Positions 23,039 through 34,566 of a stretch of DNA of 55,609 nt are shown piece by piece (within the stretch, counting starts at the first letter, position 1; every line of letters begins with the position of its first letter). The notes under the pieces were generated by a model, which was not told where the DNA came from, made no database searches, and worked only from the letters and a program-made list of their open reading frames with translations. The DNA comes from Basidiobolus meristosporus CBS 931.73 (taxonomy: Eukaryota > Basidiobolomycota > Basidiobolomycetes > Basidiobolales > Basidiobolaceae): assembly GCA_002104905.1 (NCBI GenBank), contig MCFE01000586.1:1-55609 (forward strand). Direction: 5' to 3'. The position numbers and the translations under genes were made by a program.

Positions 23039-25541
23039 TCAGTAGCTTGAGACCGGATTTTGCGCGTGCTTCAAGGTCTGTGCGAACTGCGTGTTGTTGT
23101 CCCCATCCTCCTCCAAGAAATTATAGCCCTCGTCTTCGGTGGGGAGCTCCTCGCCCTCGTCTTCAAACTCCCTCAGGCTCTCCTCCTCCTCGGCACCGTA
23201 CACCAGACGATCATACTCTCCCTCAACGTACTCATCCCATGGGCTGAAAAGATGGTTAGGTCTGCGCTGGGGGAACAGAAATGAGGGAGAAAAACTCACT
23301 TGGTAACGCTGTCGAACAGCCCCATTCTTCGCTTTCTACGCAGATGTCTAGGGCGACTTTCGTAGTCGATGAAACGCACCAGGTTGAAGAACATATCGAA
23401 GAATACATTGCTTTCCGGGCAGTTCTTCAAGTCCTTCAGAGTGATGATCCCCTCTTTCGCCGGGTTCACCAGGTCTGACCTTCGATGACAGACAAGAGGT
23501 TAGTGATCCGTGTGTTGCCCAGTTGGCGGCAATTTAAGGAACTCACATCTGGCAAATACAATCGTCCAAGTTAACACACTCGACGCCTGCGTATTCCATT
23601 CGGCCTAGCTGCTCCTCGTAGAAATACTCCAGCTCGAACACAGTGAGTAGTCCATCCCCATCTATGTCCAGGCAGCGGAACCAATATTCTATGGCAGTTG
23701 GTGTGTTCTTGTCCACCTCCGAAAGAATGAACCCTAGAAACTCGGTTAGATACGGAAGGACCAGCGGCGCAACCTACGGTCAACTCACAAACAAAGTCCC
23801 TATAGCCCATCTTTGGCTCCGCGTAGTCCGTCAGCGGTAGGTCGCTGATTTTACCGTAGCCATCGATCACGCGCTTGATGATTTTGTCGGTCAGGCAGCC
23901 CTCCATGTAACACGCCAATTGATCCTCGTTGATCTCTAGGTCATGGTCTTCGTCCAGCTCCCAAAATTTACAATAAATGACGTAGAAATCCTTGTAGGAA
24001 AAGCAGGTTTTACACTGACAGATGGGTTAGGATCGAGCCGACCACACCACGAAGACCTGAAGATCCTACCTCCCCTGAGTCCACACCGCCTTCTATCGCA
24101 CGTATGATCTCGGGTATGTTTCCACGCTTGAATTCCCGGAAGGTCAGTTTACCGGTCCAGCTACGGTTGTGGTCGTAGTATAGACGCGCTACAACAGTCT
24201 CGGCTAGCGATACCAACGTTAATATTCAGGAAATACGACCATTTTCGCTGGAGATGCAAAGGTACCATATCTATCCTGGAACGTGGCGTTCCCATTCAGA
24301 AACTCCAACTCAGAGTGACCGCAGATGACGTCTGTTAAACCGCATGTTAATCACAAGCCACGCGAACAACTCACTGCGTTGTTCCTACCTTCCAGTATAA
24401 CATAGAAATCCTCTGGCACCAGATAGTCGTTCTCTTCCTGCTTCAGCAAGTAAAAGCAAAGGGAGACCTCATCGGTGAATTCCCGCTGGATCATCTTCCA
24501 TCCCCTAATACAGAGCTCTGTTAGTCCCGGGTAAATCACTGACTCTTCAATACGGCAGTTACTTCATCAACTGGTGATAATTCATGGTATTCCCACAGTC
24601 AGTCAGCACCTCAAGTTTACGAAACAGTGCAAACGTAAAGTAGCGAGGCAGTTGGAAAGCTTCCGCAACCGGCGCGAACTTCTCATCGGTAAGATGGCCC
24701 TCTCTGTCAAAAATGGGCTTTAGATGTGCCTGGGGTATTATGAGCGGGGTATTAGAAACATCGCTGGCTAATGATTGGTAGAAGCTCAGCACTAACCAAA
24801 TTCTCCAATATCTCCTGGTGAAGTGTGGAAACAAGCTCTGGATCCCCGCCAGGGAAATAAAACCTTGGGATTGGCTTGGGTAATGGGATGCGGGATGCTG
24901 GCTCTTGATTGACCACCTGCTGCACGCTGGGCTTTGACTGCGCATCCCCTTGCTTGATCACGAGCTGTGGGCTGTCCAACACCCCAACCTCTTGGGCGAA
25001 AAGATTTCTGGGCTTACGATACACATACATGTCTTGCGTCTCATCGTCCGACTGTAGGCCTCCTGACATTATTGGGGACATCGCCTCGAACTTGAGGCGG
25101 GTGGAGCGTGTGGGAGAGAGAATGTCCACCGGTGAGCGCAGGCGTGAGGAGGGGGATTCAATCATATCCCCTTCTACCCAAAAGAATGGTGGTCAGCGCA
25201 AGCACACAAGCATGTCATGAAAGGAGTGAATTCTTGAATATACCGTTTCCAAAGATAGATGTCTTCGGGGACTTTCTAGTACAAACAGGACTGATAGGTG
25301 CAGGGGAGCGAGGAGAGCCCATAAGCTTGAAAGGCGAGCCGACTGGGGAGTTGTTCTCCGGGCTAACTACTCCGAACTTCTGTTTGAGATACTCTTTATA
25401 CCGTGGAGAATACGAAGCTCTATCAATATCATTGCCAGCTGGGTTCGAGATGAAACGGTCAGCCACCTCGTCGATTTGGGGGGGTGGTGATTGAGAGCCT
25501 CTATTCCCTTTAGGGGTTCTAATGGGACTACCGAATGACAT
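23039..25541 (-). CDS. Protein phosphatase 2A regulatory subunit B'' (PR72/PR130-like, EF-hand)
   Basis: Calcium-binding targeting subunit of the PP2A heterotrimer. It starts MSFGSPIRTPKG at 25541, ends PVSSY at 23039 and has about ten exons, so roughly 650 aa. The N-terminal ~220 aa are disordered and rich in Ser-Pro (possible phosphosites). The conserved core begins at IPRFYFPGGDPE, followed by NYHQLMK, EENDYLVPEDFYVILEDVI, VARLYYDHNRSWTGKLTFREF and FYVIYCKFWELDEDHDLEIN (first EF-hand). The second EF-hand is EYWFRCLDIDGDGLLTVFEL with an intact DxDxDG loop, then YFYEEQLGRME and VFFDMFFNLVRFIDYE. An acidic tail follows (FEDEGEELPTEDE). Several junctions were checked as GT-AG in the correct frame (for example 24070 and 24013). 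The B'' class is usual in animals, plants and early-diverging fungi. Confidence 0.93.
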
Positions 25542-25976
25542 GCTATAATGCTCTGGTAACGTCGGTTGGAATGGAAAGATTCAGGTGAGAGCGAGGGTAT
25601 GCTACAAGGGAAGAAAAGTTAGAGTGCTCCGGCCGTGAGCGTATCAAGACAATCACTTGTTGGTAATGGTGAATCGCTAGTAACTTGACCAGAAGGAACA
25701 AATTTCCCAATCACCAAATAAGTATAACATTTAATAAACTCGATCCGATTTTTTTTCGCTGTTTTGTTTACTCTGCCTGGTGGAGGTGAAAACAACAAGC
25801 GATGTTAGGGATCAGCAGTATATGCTCACCAATTACTATGGTTCAGCATAATCTGGAGCAATGGTTGGATTGTGCAGTTTTATTGATGCCACCTTCCATA
25901 TTTGTAGTGGGAAATCAAGAGCATATATCTTAACATCGATAATTATGGCATGGAATTAGAGTTTGGGTGGCGGAGA
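25542..25976. other. Spacer between the PP2A B'' start and the PHD-protein end
   Basis: Upstream region of the PP2A B'' gene and 3' region of the PHF14-like gene. It holds an A/T-rich stretch at 25700-25765. No gene seen. Confidence 0.5.
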
Positions 25977-28365
25977 TTAAAGGCAGCTATTGCATTTCCA
26001 TATTCGAAGTTCTTCCCTACATGAATTCCAGGTCAGCTGAAGTACCAAAAAGAGACTCTTCACAACGAACACTTACTCGGTAAAATCTTTCTGGATTGTT
26101 GGTTTCAAGCAAAGGATATGAAAGTGGCGTTTGCACGCTGAGCACTCTACCAGAATTAATCGACGATACTGTCGGCTGATGACTGTATTGTTCACACATT
26201 CGTGTGATTCTTGCGGGGTGTTCCACGACTTCCCTTGTCCAGGCAAAGCTGGCGAGTTACACTGCGGTGAGGTGAAAGGGACGTTCAATTTGAAGCATAT
26301 ACTGCATCTGACCCGTTCCCTTTTCTTTGGCGTGGGAGGTTTGCTATCTAGTGAGGTGTTCAATCCCTCCGTCGATTCTTTACTAGGCGACTTTCCAAAA
26401 AACTCTTCCCCAAAGGCTTGCTCATCAAATTCCTCCTTGATGGTGATACTTTCTGTATCCATAGGTGCATTCGAGCTAGGCACCTGCTTCGGTTGTAGAA
26501 ACTTGGATACATCAGGCCGGAAGCCGCGCACGGTTACTTCAGTTAAAAAGTAGTTGATCACATTCTCTTCAGACAACTCCAACTCTTTCAGCTGCTGTTC
26601 TGTGATCTGAACACCACGGAAGCTCTGGAGCAATAGGTTCTGCAAGGAACCCAATTCCTGCTCGGCGTCTTGGAGCTCTTCAGTGAAGCGCCTGGCACTT
26701 TCCTCCAGACGACGACTTTTTTGCCTTAGTGTCCGTAGACTCCTTTCCAAAGTAGCATTCTCGCAGGTGATCTCGGCGATGTTCCTTTGAATGGAGCCGA
26801 TGCATACAATATCCAGATTCTGATAATGACTTCGACAGTAAATCCCCGGAAATTGGTCCAACATCCTATCCCTTCTATTCACCCAGAGCTTCCATACATT
26901 CAACCTTACAGGGTCTTTCGTGTGTTTTTTGCAAAGGACGGTGGTGGCCCCCAGATCTTGCCAGGTTTCGTAGAGACCATAATCGTACGCACAAGTAACA
27001 TGCAGGCCATTTCGGCATTTTCCAGCCTCGCATTTGATGCTTATTCCTTGCACTGCGTCTGCTTCATCGCACACACTACATCTCTAAATGAAAAATCCCA
27101 CGCAAATTAACCACTTGCTCTCTACACCCCAACGCCCCGTGATACAACCCTTACCGTGTTCCATGACCTGCTCGAAACCCCGCTAACCTTGATTTTATCT
27201 CTTGTGCGGGCAGTATCGAGGTCAGTTCCGACAATCCATGTGGCACATACCACGTGGACCCATCCACCAGGCACATCCTGAACTCTCCAGAAAGCACCCA
27301 CCAAAGAGGGGCACAGCAAACATGTCTATTGAGGGAGATTACTCACTGAATGCAACTGCACATAGACCAACAGCATCATACCACAACATCATCTTTGCTC
27401 GCAGCGCAACGATCACAGTACCACTCCTTATTCTTTTGTATGGGGCCAAGTCCGTAGCATGCTATTCCGTAAGGCAGTGGGCGAGGTTTGCTTTAGTAGG
27501 CAATGGTAGACGAAGATCACAGCGGTGGCAACTCACTTCGATGAACCGACACCTCACAATAGTCCCCATCACACCATACTAGCTCGTCATTTGACTGCGT
27601 ACTGTCTTCGTCTAAACATATGCAGCACATATCCGGCCCGCTGGTCTTCTGCAATCAGATAGGTTAGCGTGTGGTCAACTATGAAATCAACAAAGAATCA
27701 AACTACCCAATGCTCCAGCCTCTCTTGAATCGACCCATTCGTCATGTTCACGCCTACCTTCGGTGCACTAGAGTTGGTTCGTAGATTTGAACTTGTGGAG
27801 TGAGAAAGGTCGCTACTGTCATCGTCAGACACCACAACAATTTCAATCTCTCGGGAAGCTTTGTTATTTCGATGGGATCGTAGTGAAAAGAACCAATCCT
27901 GTTTCGGAGGTTCTTTGGCCCGAGCAAATGGTTTAGAAAGGATGGCACGATGGTTGCTAGCTCCGGAGAAGGATTAGAAATGGAATACCGTAAGTGGTCT
28001 CAAGGGAGCCGTCGGACGTTGGTGTCGGTGTTGATGTAGATGTCGACGTCGACGTCGAGGGCAGTGATTCTGCAAGATGGGCTGGCCCTCGAGTGCTGCC
28101 GTTTGGCCGCTGGGAAGTTGGATTTGGCGCAGATCCTGAGCGTTGTGGAGGGAATGAACCGAGTTAGATGTGCTATCATGCATTTCAAGTGCGTACGAAA
28201 CCAAACCAAACCATTTTCCAGTTCAGAATCACTTGACGTGGTACTCCCAGAGCTCCCTGACTCAGTGTTGGAGCTGGATTCGGTGGAAGAATCAAAGATC
28301 AGCTCAGGAGACCAGTGGACCTTCCCCTTCTTCAGATAATTGGACCAACGCCTGGCGGACTCCAT
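25977..28365 (-). CDS. PHF14-like multi-PHD-finger chromatin protein
   Basis: Nuclear, probably histone-reading. Order of parts: MESARRWSNYLKKGKVHW start; Ser/Thr-rich linker (STSTSTSTPTPTSDG, encoded by a GTCGAC repeat at 28026-28058); IEIVVVSDDDSSD, a SUMO-interaction-like motif; PHD1 (MCCICLDEDSTQSNDELVWC, ACYGLGPIQKNKEWYCDRC, ~27640-27390); an extended PHD (LCPSLVGAFWR, WVHVVCA, CSVCDEADAVQGISIKC, NGLHVTCAYDYGLYE); WKLWVNRRDRML; a coiled coil (TLERSLRTLRQKSRRLEESA); and a C-terminal PHD3 (VRCSICFKLN, LVECSACKRHFHILCLKP, last pair WKCNSC). The last pair appears only if the final intron (GTAAGT after 26069, acceptor CATGTAG at ~26020) is removed, giving a stop at 25977. PHD-ePHD-PHD3 order with the coiled coil matches PHF14 best; other multi-PHD proteins remain possible. 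Confidence 0.85.
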
Positions 28366-31300
28366 AGGTATTCTTTGGAATTAGTTAGTATGATTGTGCT
28401 TCTAACAACGGTTGGCAGTATATGTGGGAAGTGGAGGTCGTATTGAGGTTGAAGTGATGTCTCGACCAACTCGACTGGGCATCAAGTCCCCATCATTCCC
28501 AGAATCACTCTGAATCATTGAACCACGCCCCGAAACCAAGAACCCAGACCCATTGTCCTCAAAGCCACTCCACCAATCTCCACGGTTATGAGGAAGCATC
28601 CTCTGCTCGAGTGATGGACTCTTCGATCAACAATATGAGGTAACCACGAAATGTCAAAACACAGTCGTGGAAACAATAAACAGTCACCGATCGCAACATG
28701 GCCGCCTTGTCCGGGAACGATTCAATGACAAAATAAGAATACGAGGGAACAACGAAATGCACTTCAACGTTTTCCTCTGGTTGAGGGTTTTGTTTTATTA
28801 TTCCATATGTAGATTGGACTCTTTGGTTGGTTTTTTGATAATGGATCATTGGAAGAAAGTATCTTAATGTAGGTAATCTAGTGCACACACAATGAGAAAC
28901 GAATAATTGCCACCATTTGGAGTGTCCCCAATTAGTTCAGGTAGACGACTAATTCACCATTGTACTTTCACCACACACAACACACTATTCTTCGTACCCG
29001 GGACTTGTGTAAAGACACGTTAGTAGCAACACCCTCCAACAAAATTCGATAACAATATCGCAAAATCGAGGAATTAGGGGCGCTGAAGAACAGCTTACTA
29101 GTACCATACTACCCCTGAAGTAAGAAGTGAGGCTTGTACGCTCCAAAAGTGTGAAGGCTTGTACGCTCCAAAGACGCAGAGACTACAAATGTAAAATACA
29201 TCGATGGACATCTTGTAAATTACAGACGTAACAGCTGGACACGGGAGGATCGAGTACATCATAGGACTACAGGAGAAGACATTCACAAGAAAGAGGATTT
29301 CAATGTAGCCAGCGAAAGTCGGCATCCAAGAAAATTCTGCTCTCTAGAAATTCCAAAGTCATGAGTACGGTAAAATGGGAAGCCCGGTAGTTACCATTGC
29401 AGCGCGGCGTGTAGAGGAATATTAGAGGAAGGGGAGATTGTTGGTTGGGGAGGAATCACCGAGTTTATTTATATAGGGATGTAAGGGAGGGAGAGACAGG
29501 CTGATGGCTGATGGCAGCACGAATCAATTGATCAGAACAATAGTGCGCCTAGAATTTTCGAATAACATCATATCTGCAAATTACGGCAACAGATTTATAA
29601 TTGGCAAGTGTTGATTGAACAATAAGATACGCTGGATGAAATTGTGGTTTGATTAGTTTCATCCCATGAGGGACAGACCAATCGATTTTTCCGATCTGGA
29701 ATGACGCAGGCGATTCATGGGATCAAAGGTACAATGGGAGGACGTGAGCACGACTGCGAGAGCGCAGTCATGACAGGAATACGGGACCCGGACGGAAAAC
29801 AAGAGTCAAATTTGGTTGCTATCATTGTGTATTTGATCATAGACAGTAGTTCCAAGTTTGTTAATGTTGACAGATTCCTATGTGGTCGTTGACATTGGTA
29901 CGCACAATTATTCCACGAAGGCGAAATTTTGCTTCTTGTCTGCCATATCTTTCCAACACTTCCACTACTCCGGAGTTTATCTTATGTTATCACTTCATTT
30001 ACACTACGAGTATCAGCGATTCCGTGGTCGCAGCCAGAAAAATAATGGCGGGTCCATACTGAGCGGAACATCAATGGACAACCACTGGCGTGGCGTGATC
30101 GATTTCGGCGGAGGCTTTTACGCTCCTGGAGGCTTCTATGCTCCAAGATGAAAATGAAACGGGGTTTACAACAGTAATATTCTCAGGCTAAGATGGGCAT
30201 TAGCAGTGAATATTCATATTGCAAGTGGGCTCAGAAGCACGGAGTTTTCTTGTAGACGGAGGGGTATGTGAGTAGCAGAGCGGTTGTCGGTACAACCGTT
30301 CAACGGAATTCTAGAGAAATGGAGGCAAGGGCGAGAATACATCGAAGATCACCAGAAAGAATGTAAATACATGTTAGAGGAAGAATCCTACCGCCACCGG
30401 GCAACGAACATGGGGATTTATATTGCTGGCCGATTCCGACAAGAGGTCGGCACATGCAAGGGGAAGTAGGAAATAGATTACGAAATGCAGCGGATGCTTC
30501 ATTACTGGGTGATGGGAAACTAAGGAGGATTTATTTCCGAAACTGATCCGATTGATACACCAAATGATTGTGGAAGTTCCATTATGGCGCTCTCCACCCA
30601 ATGATTATTTTTATCCACCCATCTAGATGTCACGTTGTTGTTCCTTTGTGGAACAGCCCCCTGCCACCCAATGAGCCATCACCACCCGATTCTGATACAG
30701 TCTCCATACGTGTTCATTGTTCCTCGCTGATTGCTGGTTTCAGCAATCTGCAGAACTTCCTACTTTCAAATGGCTGTGCATTGGCTGCTGCGCATCCAGT
30801 CGCCAATAACATTTTCCATCTGCACATGTGTCTCAGTGACTGGTGTCAGCAGTTTCTTTCATGGGACAGGTCACAGCCTTCTATGGACTGTCACAATGAT
30901 CGAGAGCACTTGGTGGATACATGACTCAGCCGGGATCAAGTTGCTCTTATCCATCCGACAATATATAACGCCCCTTTCCTCATCCCTGCCAAACCAACCA
31001 TTCGAGCCTTGTTATCATGGTCGCAATGTGTTCACGGTGACCTGAAGTCGTTCCGACTCCGCAGGACTCGCCTCAGCCCTTCGCCCCAGCTAAGCATCAG
31101 GGTTTCCGTTGTCATCACTAATCGCAGTTTCCCAAGCTAGATTCTTGATCTGGTCCAGCGTCCTTCGCACCCTCATCAGGGCATATTCCTCCACGCAGCA
31201 AATAATCGCGTATGCTTCCATCAACTTGCTTGTCGTCACTCAACGTTCTTATTACAGGGATTTACACCTCTTACGAGTAAAAGTCCTATGTTATCGCTGT

Positions 31301-31848
31301 TTGCTTCATCTACGAATCACTTCGTAAGTTGTTCTATTTGGTGTTGTCAAAGTTGCTAACTATGCCTGCGTCATTATATGTATTATGAGAATTCCGCATC
31401 CAGCTAGCTTCGAGACCTGTCACGATTATACATGTACATAGATATAGGCAACAAGCGATGTAAATAATGATTCGTGTAAATACTGTTTAACCATTTCATG
31501 TAATGCACCTGTCTGCAATTTACACTATAAACCACTGATCTGACTCCGTGAAAAACCCGCGTATCTGTGCGAGAAATCAACCTAATTCAATGCACTTTTT
31601 ACAATGCCCGTTTATTCAATATTACACCATCTGCAATTTCATGCCACCTCAGGGTTTTGTCGTGTCCAACTACTTGAAAATGTGAGACACATTTCGTATT
31701 ACAATCAATGCACTCTTTGGCGATTGCAACCTACAATGTTTGTCAAGTGCAAATACTCCTACCCACCCCTGAGTTTATGTAAAGTCTCCACCTGGATAAA
31801 AGCACCTCTCTTCTTAGAGTACAGGGAGAAGTGTCGGGCAGCCGGTGC
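28366..31848. other. Long intergenic region without a recognised gene
   Basis: A - strand frame of 65 codons (28402-28599) followed by another of 100 (28586-28888) could be an upstream exon or leader of the PHF14-like gene: CATACTAACTAATTCCAAAG lies just upstream of its ATG and looks like a branch site plus acceptor, but I find no convincing donor. A direct repeat GGCTTGTACGCTCCAAA occurs at 29128 and 29157, and a similar word at 30113-30145. A TATA-like ATATATAACGCCCC at 30960 precedes an ATG at 31016 that opens only 8 codons. No protein family recognised. Confidence 0.4.
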
Positions 31849-32414
31849 TCATTTGGAGCTTTGTTTATACTTTGTGACATCCAATATCTGGACCCCACAC
31901 ATCGCGCACAAGCCTAAAGAGAGAAAAGGTTAGTGGGGATGTCAAGGGCCCTAATATTGTTTAGTGAGGGGGAAATTACCTTTTTTGTAGGCGCAGTTCT
32001 GACAGTATGTCGCATGTTCTTGATGTACGCGCGAGTTGCATACCTTACATTTGTTCTGGTACGGAGAGAATCTACATGGAACGAATGGATCCAGGGTTAG
32101 AACCCCAAGGAACTACCTCAATTAGGGAATAAAATAGAGTAAATACCGGTTCTTGGCCGCTTTGGAGAGTAGTTTGTTCTCATTCACTTTGCGATCCTTT
32201 CCAACTAAAGGGTATTTAGTTCGCGAACGGTGGTGGTAGGAGAGTTGGCTCTTGGCGAAACATACCTGCCGTATTGCGGGAACCATCCTTCCACTTGTCT
32301 GGACACGCCACTTTTCCCAGCTTCTTCTCGCCTGTGAGGAAAAAGGGTGGGTATTAGTCTAAGAAACCCTTTAAGCGCAGGTGTTGAAAGATACTTGCAT
32401 TTTTTGCAAACCAT
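31849..32414 (-). CDS. CRIPT-family zinc protein (cysteine-rich PDZ-binding protein homologue)
   Basis: Small, highly conserved zinc-ribbon protein; in other eukaryotes linked to the minor spliceosome and to PDZ binding in neurons. Five exons give ~97 aa (human 101): MVCKKC; EKKLGKVACPDKWKDGSRNTA; VGKDRKVNENKLLSKAAKNR; FSPYQNKCKVCNSRVHQ then TYCQNCAYKKG; LCAMCGVQILDVTKYKQ. Four CxxC pairs are kept. Introns 2-4 are GT-AG in frame. Intron 1 does not splice cleanly: GT...CAG leaves the frame off by one between KKC and EKKL. This could be a 1-base error in the A6 run at 32400, a non-canonical junction or a real frameshift. The C-terminal exon lacks the usual TSV-type PDZ ligand (it ends QSSK), as in most fungi. 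Confidence 0.88.
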
Positions 32415-32858
32415 GTCTTCTGGCTAACCTAACGTTCAAGTTGCTGCGATCATGGTGTGGCGATTACTACTTATCGGAGAGGGCGGACGAAAAACAGGGG
32501 TCACCTGACCTGACTGAATTTCCACCAGTCGAGTCTATATGGTGCAGCTTGTGATATTCTGGTAAAAAAAAGGGTTTCAAAGGGCTTTAGTCACGTGACC
32601 AACCGCTACTGCGTTGATCAGGTCGGTCATTTATCTTACACAAGTATAATGTATGAGCCGCATTCAATTTCATACTGCACCTGCATCTACAAACAGCAAT
32701 CACCATCTGGCTGATGACACTACAATACGCTTTTGTTGCGTCTCCGCCCGACTCCAAATGATTATGGACGTTATGCTCAAGGAGCTAGTTTGTTATTGAG
32801 GTAGGTAATTGATAGATTAAGAAATATTGACTTAAAATATAGCATGGAAGGTGAATTC
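32415..32858. other. CRIPT upstream region, edge of the gene island
   Basis: Promoter region of the CRIPT gene, followed by a short AT-rich transition into solo LTRs. GGTCACCTGACCTGACTG (32499) and TCACGTGACC (32592, an E-box-like word) are present. No gene seen. Confidence 0.4.
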
Positions 32859-33204
32859 TGTTGTAAAAAATCGTAATTCCACCTAAATATTCACCTAACT
32901 TGGTTACTTGGATCATTACCTACAAATCTTAGAGAATACTGACCAAAATCCTTGTTGGGATTTACTTGGAATATTTTCACCAAAGCATCAGGTACCCAGA
33001 ACATGAAAATTTGTTAAGTCGTCCAAACAGCCCCAAACTTTGCACACATGTTCTTGGGACCTTCCGGAACATATTCTACATGTTTATCTTTACAAAACCC
33101 TGCAAAAGTACAAATGCTACTTGTAATTCAATAAATCATTAAGTGAAAACCACATATTCTACTTCTTCTGCCAATCACTTCCAACATCTCCAAGACTCTT
33201 ACAA
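32859..33204 (+). repeat. Solo copia LTR
   Basis: Full-length match to the 349-bp copia LTR, from TGTTGTAAAAAATCG to AAGACTCTTACAATA, with scattered substitutions. No internal copia sequence adjoins. Confidence 0.85.
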
Positions 33205-33530
33205 TATTTTAGAGATATTGAAAGTGACTGGGAGAATAAGTAGACTATAAGGTTATCTACTAATGACACACCAAATGTAAATATAACACTTGTTCTGTTA
33301 CATATTCTTGGCAAAAAATACACACAGAATATGTATAAGAAGGTCTCAAGAGCATCTGTGCCAAGTTTGGTGCTGGCTGTACAACTTTGAGATTCTCATG
33401 CTTTAGGTATCTGATATTTTGGGGAAAATACTTCAGGTAAATACTTGATTTGGGCAGAATTCTCTGAGACTCAAAGACTATGTTCCAAGGGACCAAGTTA
33501 AGTGAATATTCCGGGTTGTGATGGATAATA
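33205..33530 (-). repeat. Solo copia-like LTR, diverged, reverse orientation
   Basis: Reverse-complement match to the LTR with many substitutions (GAGATATTGAAAGTGA; GTATCTGATATTTTGGGG; GACCAAGTTAAGTGAATATT). It directly abuts the preceding solo LTR in opposite orientation. Confidence 0.65.
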
Positions 33531-33644
33531 TTTAACAAAAAACCCTTTGTACAAATATCTATATAGCTAGCATTACAAGTAACTATCTTGACACCTGATT
33601 GCCAAAGTCCTAGAGGTATGGTACCTTCTTAGCTATGATGGAAA

Positions 33645-33978
33645 TGTTGTAAGAGTCTTGGAGATATTGAAAGTGATTTGGGAGGACAAGTAGATTATGT
33701 GGTTTTCACTTAATGATTTATTGAATGTAAAAGTAGTATTCATACTTTTACATGGTTGGGGCATTACAAACATGTAGAATAGGTTAAGGAAGGATCTCAA
33801 GAACATGCGTGCAAAGTTTACGGCTGTTTGGACAGCTTTGAGAATTTTCATGTTCTGGGTAAATATTTCAAGTAAACCCCGACATGGAATTTAGTCAGTA
33901 TTCTCTAGGATTTGAAGGTAATGATCCAAGTGACTAAGTTAGGTGAATATTTAGGTGGAATTACAAATTTTAATAACA
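33645..33978 (-). repeat. Solo copia LTR, reverse orientation
   Basis: Begins TGTTGTAAGAGTCTTGG and ends ATTTTAATAACA on the + strand; a reverse-complement LTR with a small deletion near 33860. Confidence 0.85.
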
Positions 33979-34224
33979 GGAAATGCTCTCCAACTTTGAA
34001 ATGACTTGGAAACAAACTACAAGTTACAAGATAATGGGGAAGTATTGTATACTATTCTATATTCAGAACCTCCCTGAAGAACCCAAGCTCTCCCAACAAC
34101 TGCCTGAGACATTTTGAAAGTGCCACTCCCTGTAATCCTGTGAAGTGAACGCGAATACTAAAGTTCCTACTACTATTTCTAAGAGCTCTTTGCTATGCAA
34201 GCTTTGTGACTACACCTAAATATT

Positions 34225-34566
34225 CTTGTAAATCTTGTAGTGGAACCAGAATATTCACCCAAGTCACTTAGATCACTACTTACAAATATTAGAGAAATCT
34301 GACATAATATCTTGTTTGTATTTACTCAGAATATTTTCACCAATGCATTAGGTACCCAGAGCATGAAATCCTGTTGAGTTGTCCAAATAGCTCTTAACTT
34401 CACACACACACTCTTGAGACCTACCTAAACATATTCTATGTGTTTGTTTTGCCAAGACCATGTAAAAGTATAAATACTACTTTTACATTCAATGAATCAT
34501 CAAGTGAAAAACACTTAATCTGCTTGTTCTCCCAATCACTTCCAAGATCTCCAAAACTCTTACAAG
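34225..34566 (+). repeat. Solo copia LTR, diverged 5' end
   Basis: Matches the LTR from AATATTCACCCAAGTCACTTAG to AAAACTCTTACAAGA. The first ~25 bp are poorly conserved. Confidence 0.75.

Noticed and set aside
28402-28888. Upstream coding exons of the PHF14-like gene
   Set aside because: The branch-site and acceptor-like sequence before the ATG is suggestive, but no donor gives an in-frame join, so the ATG at 28365 was kept as start.
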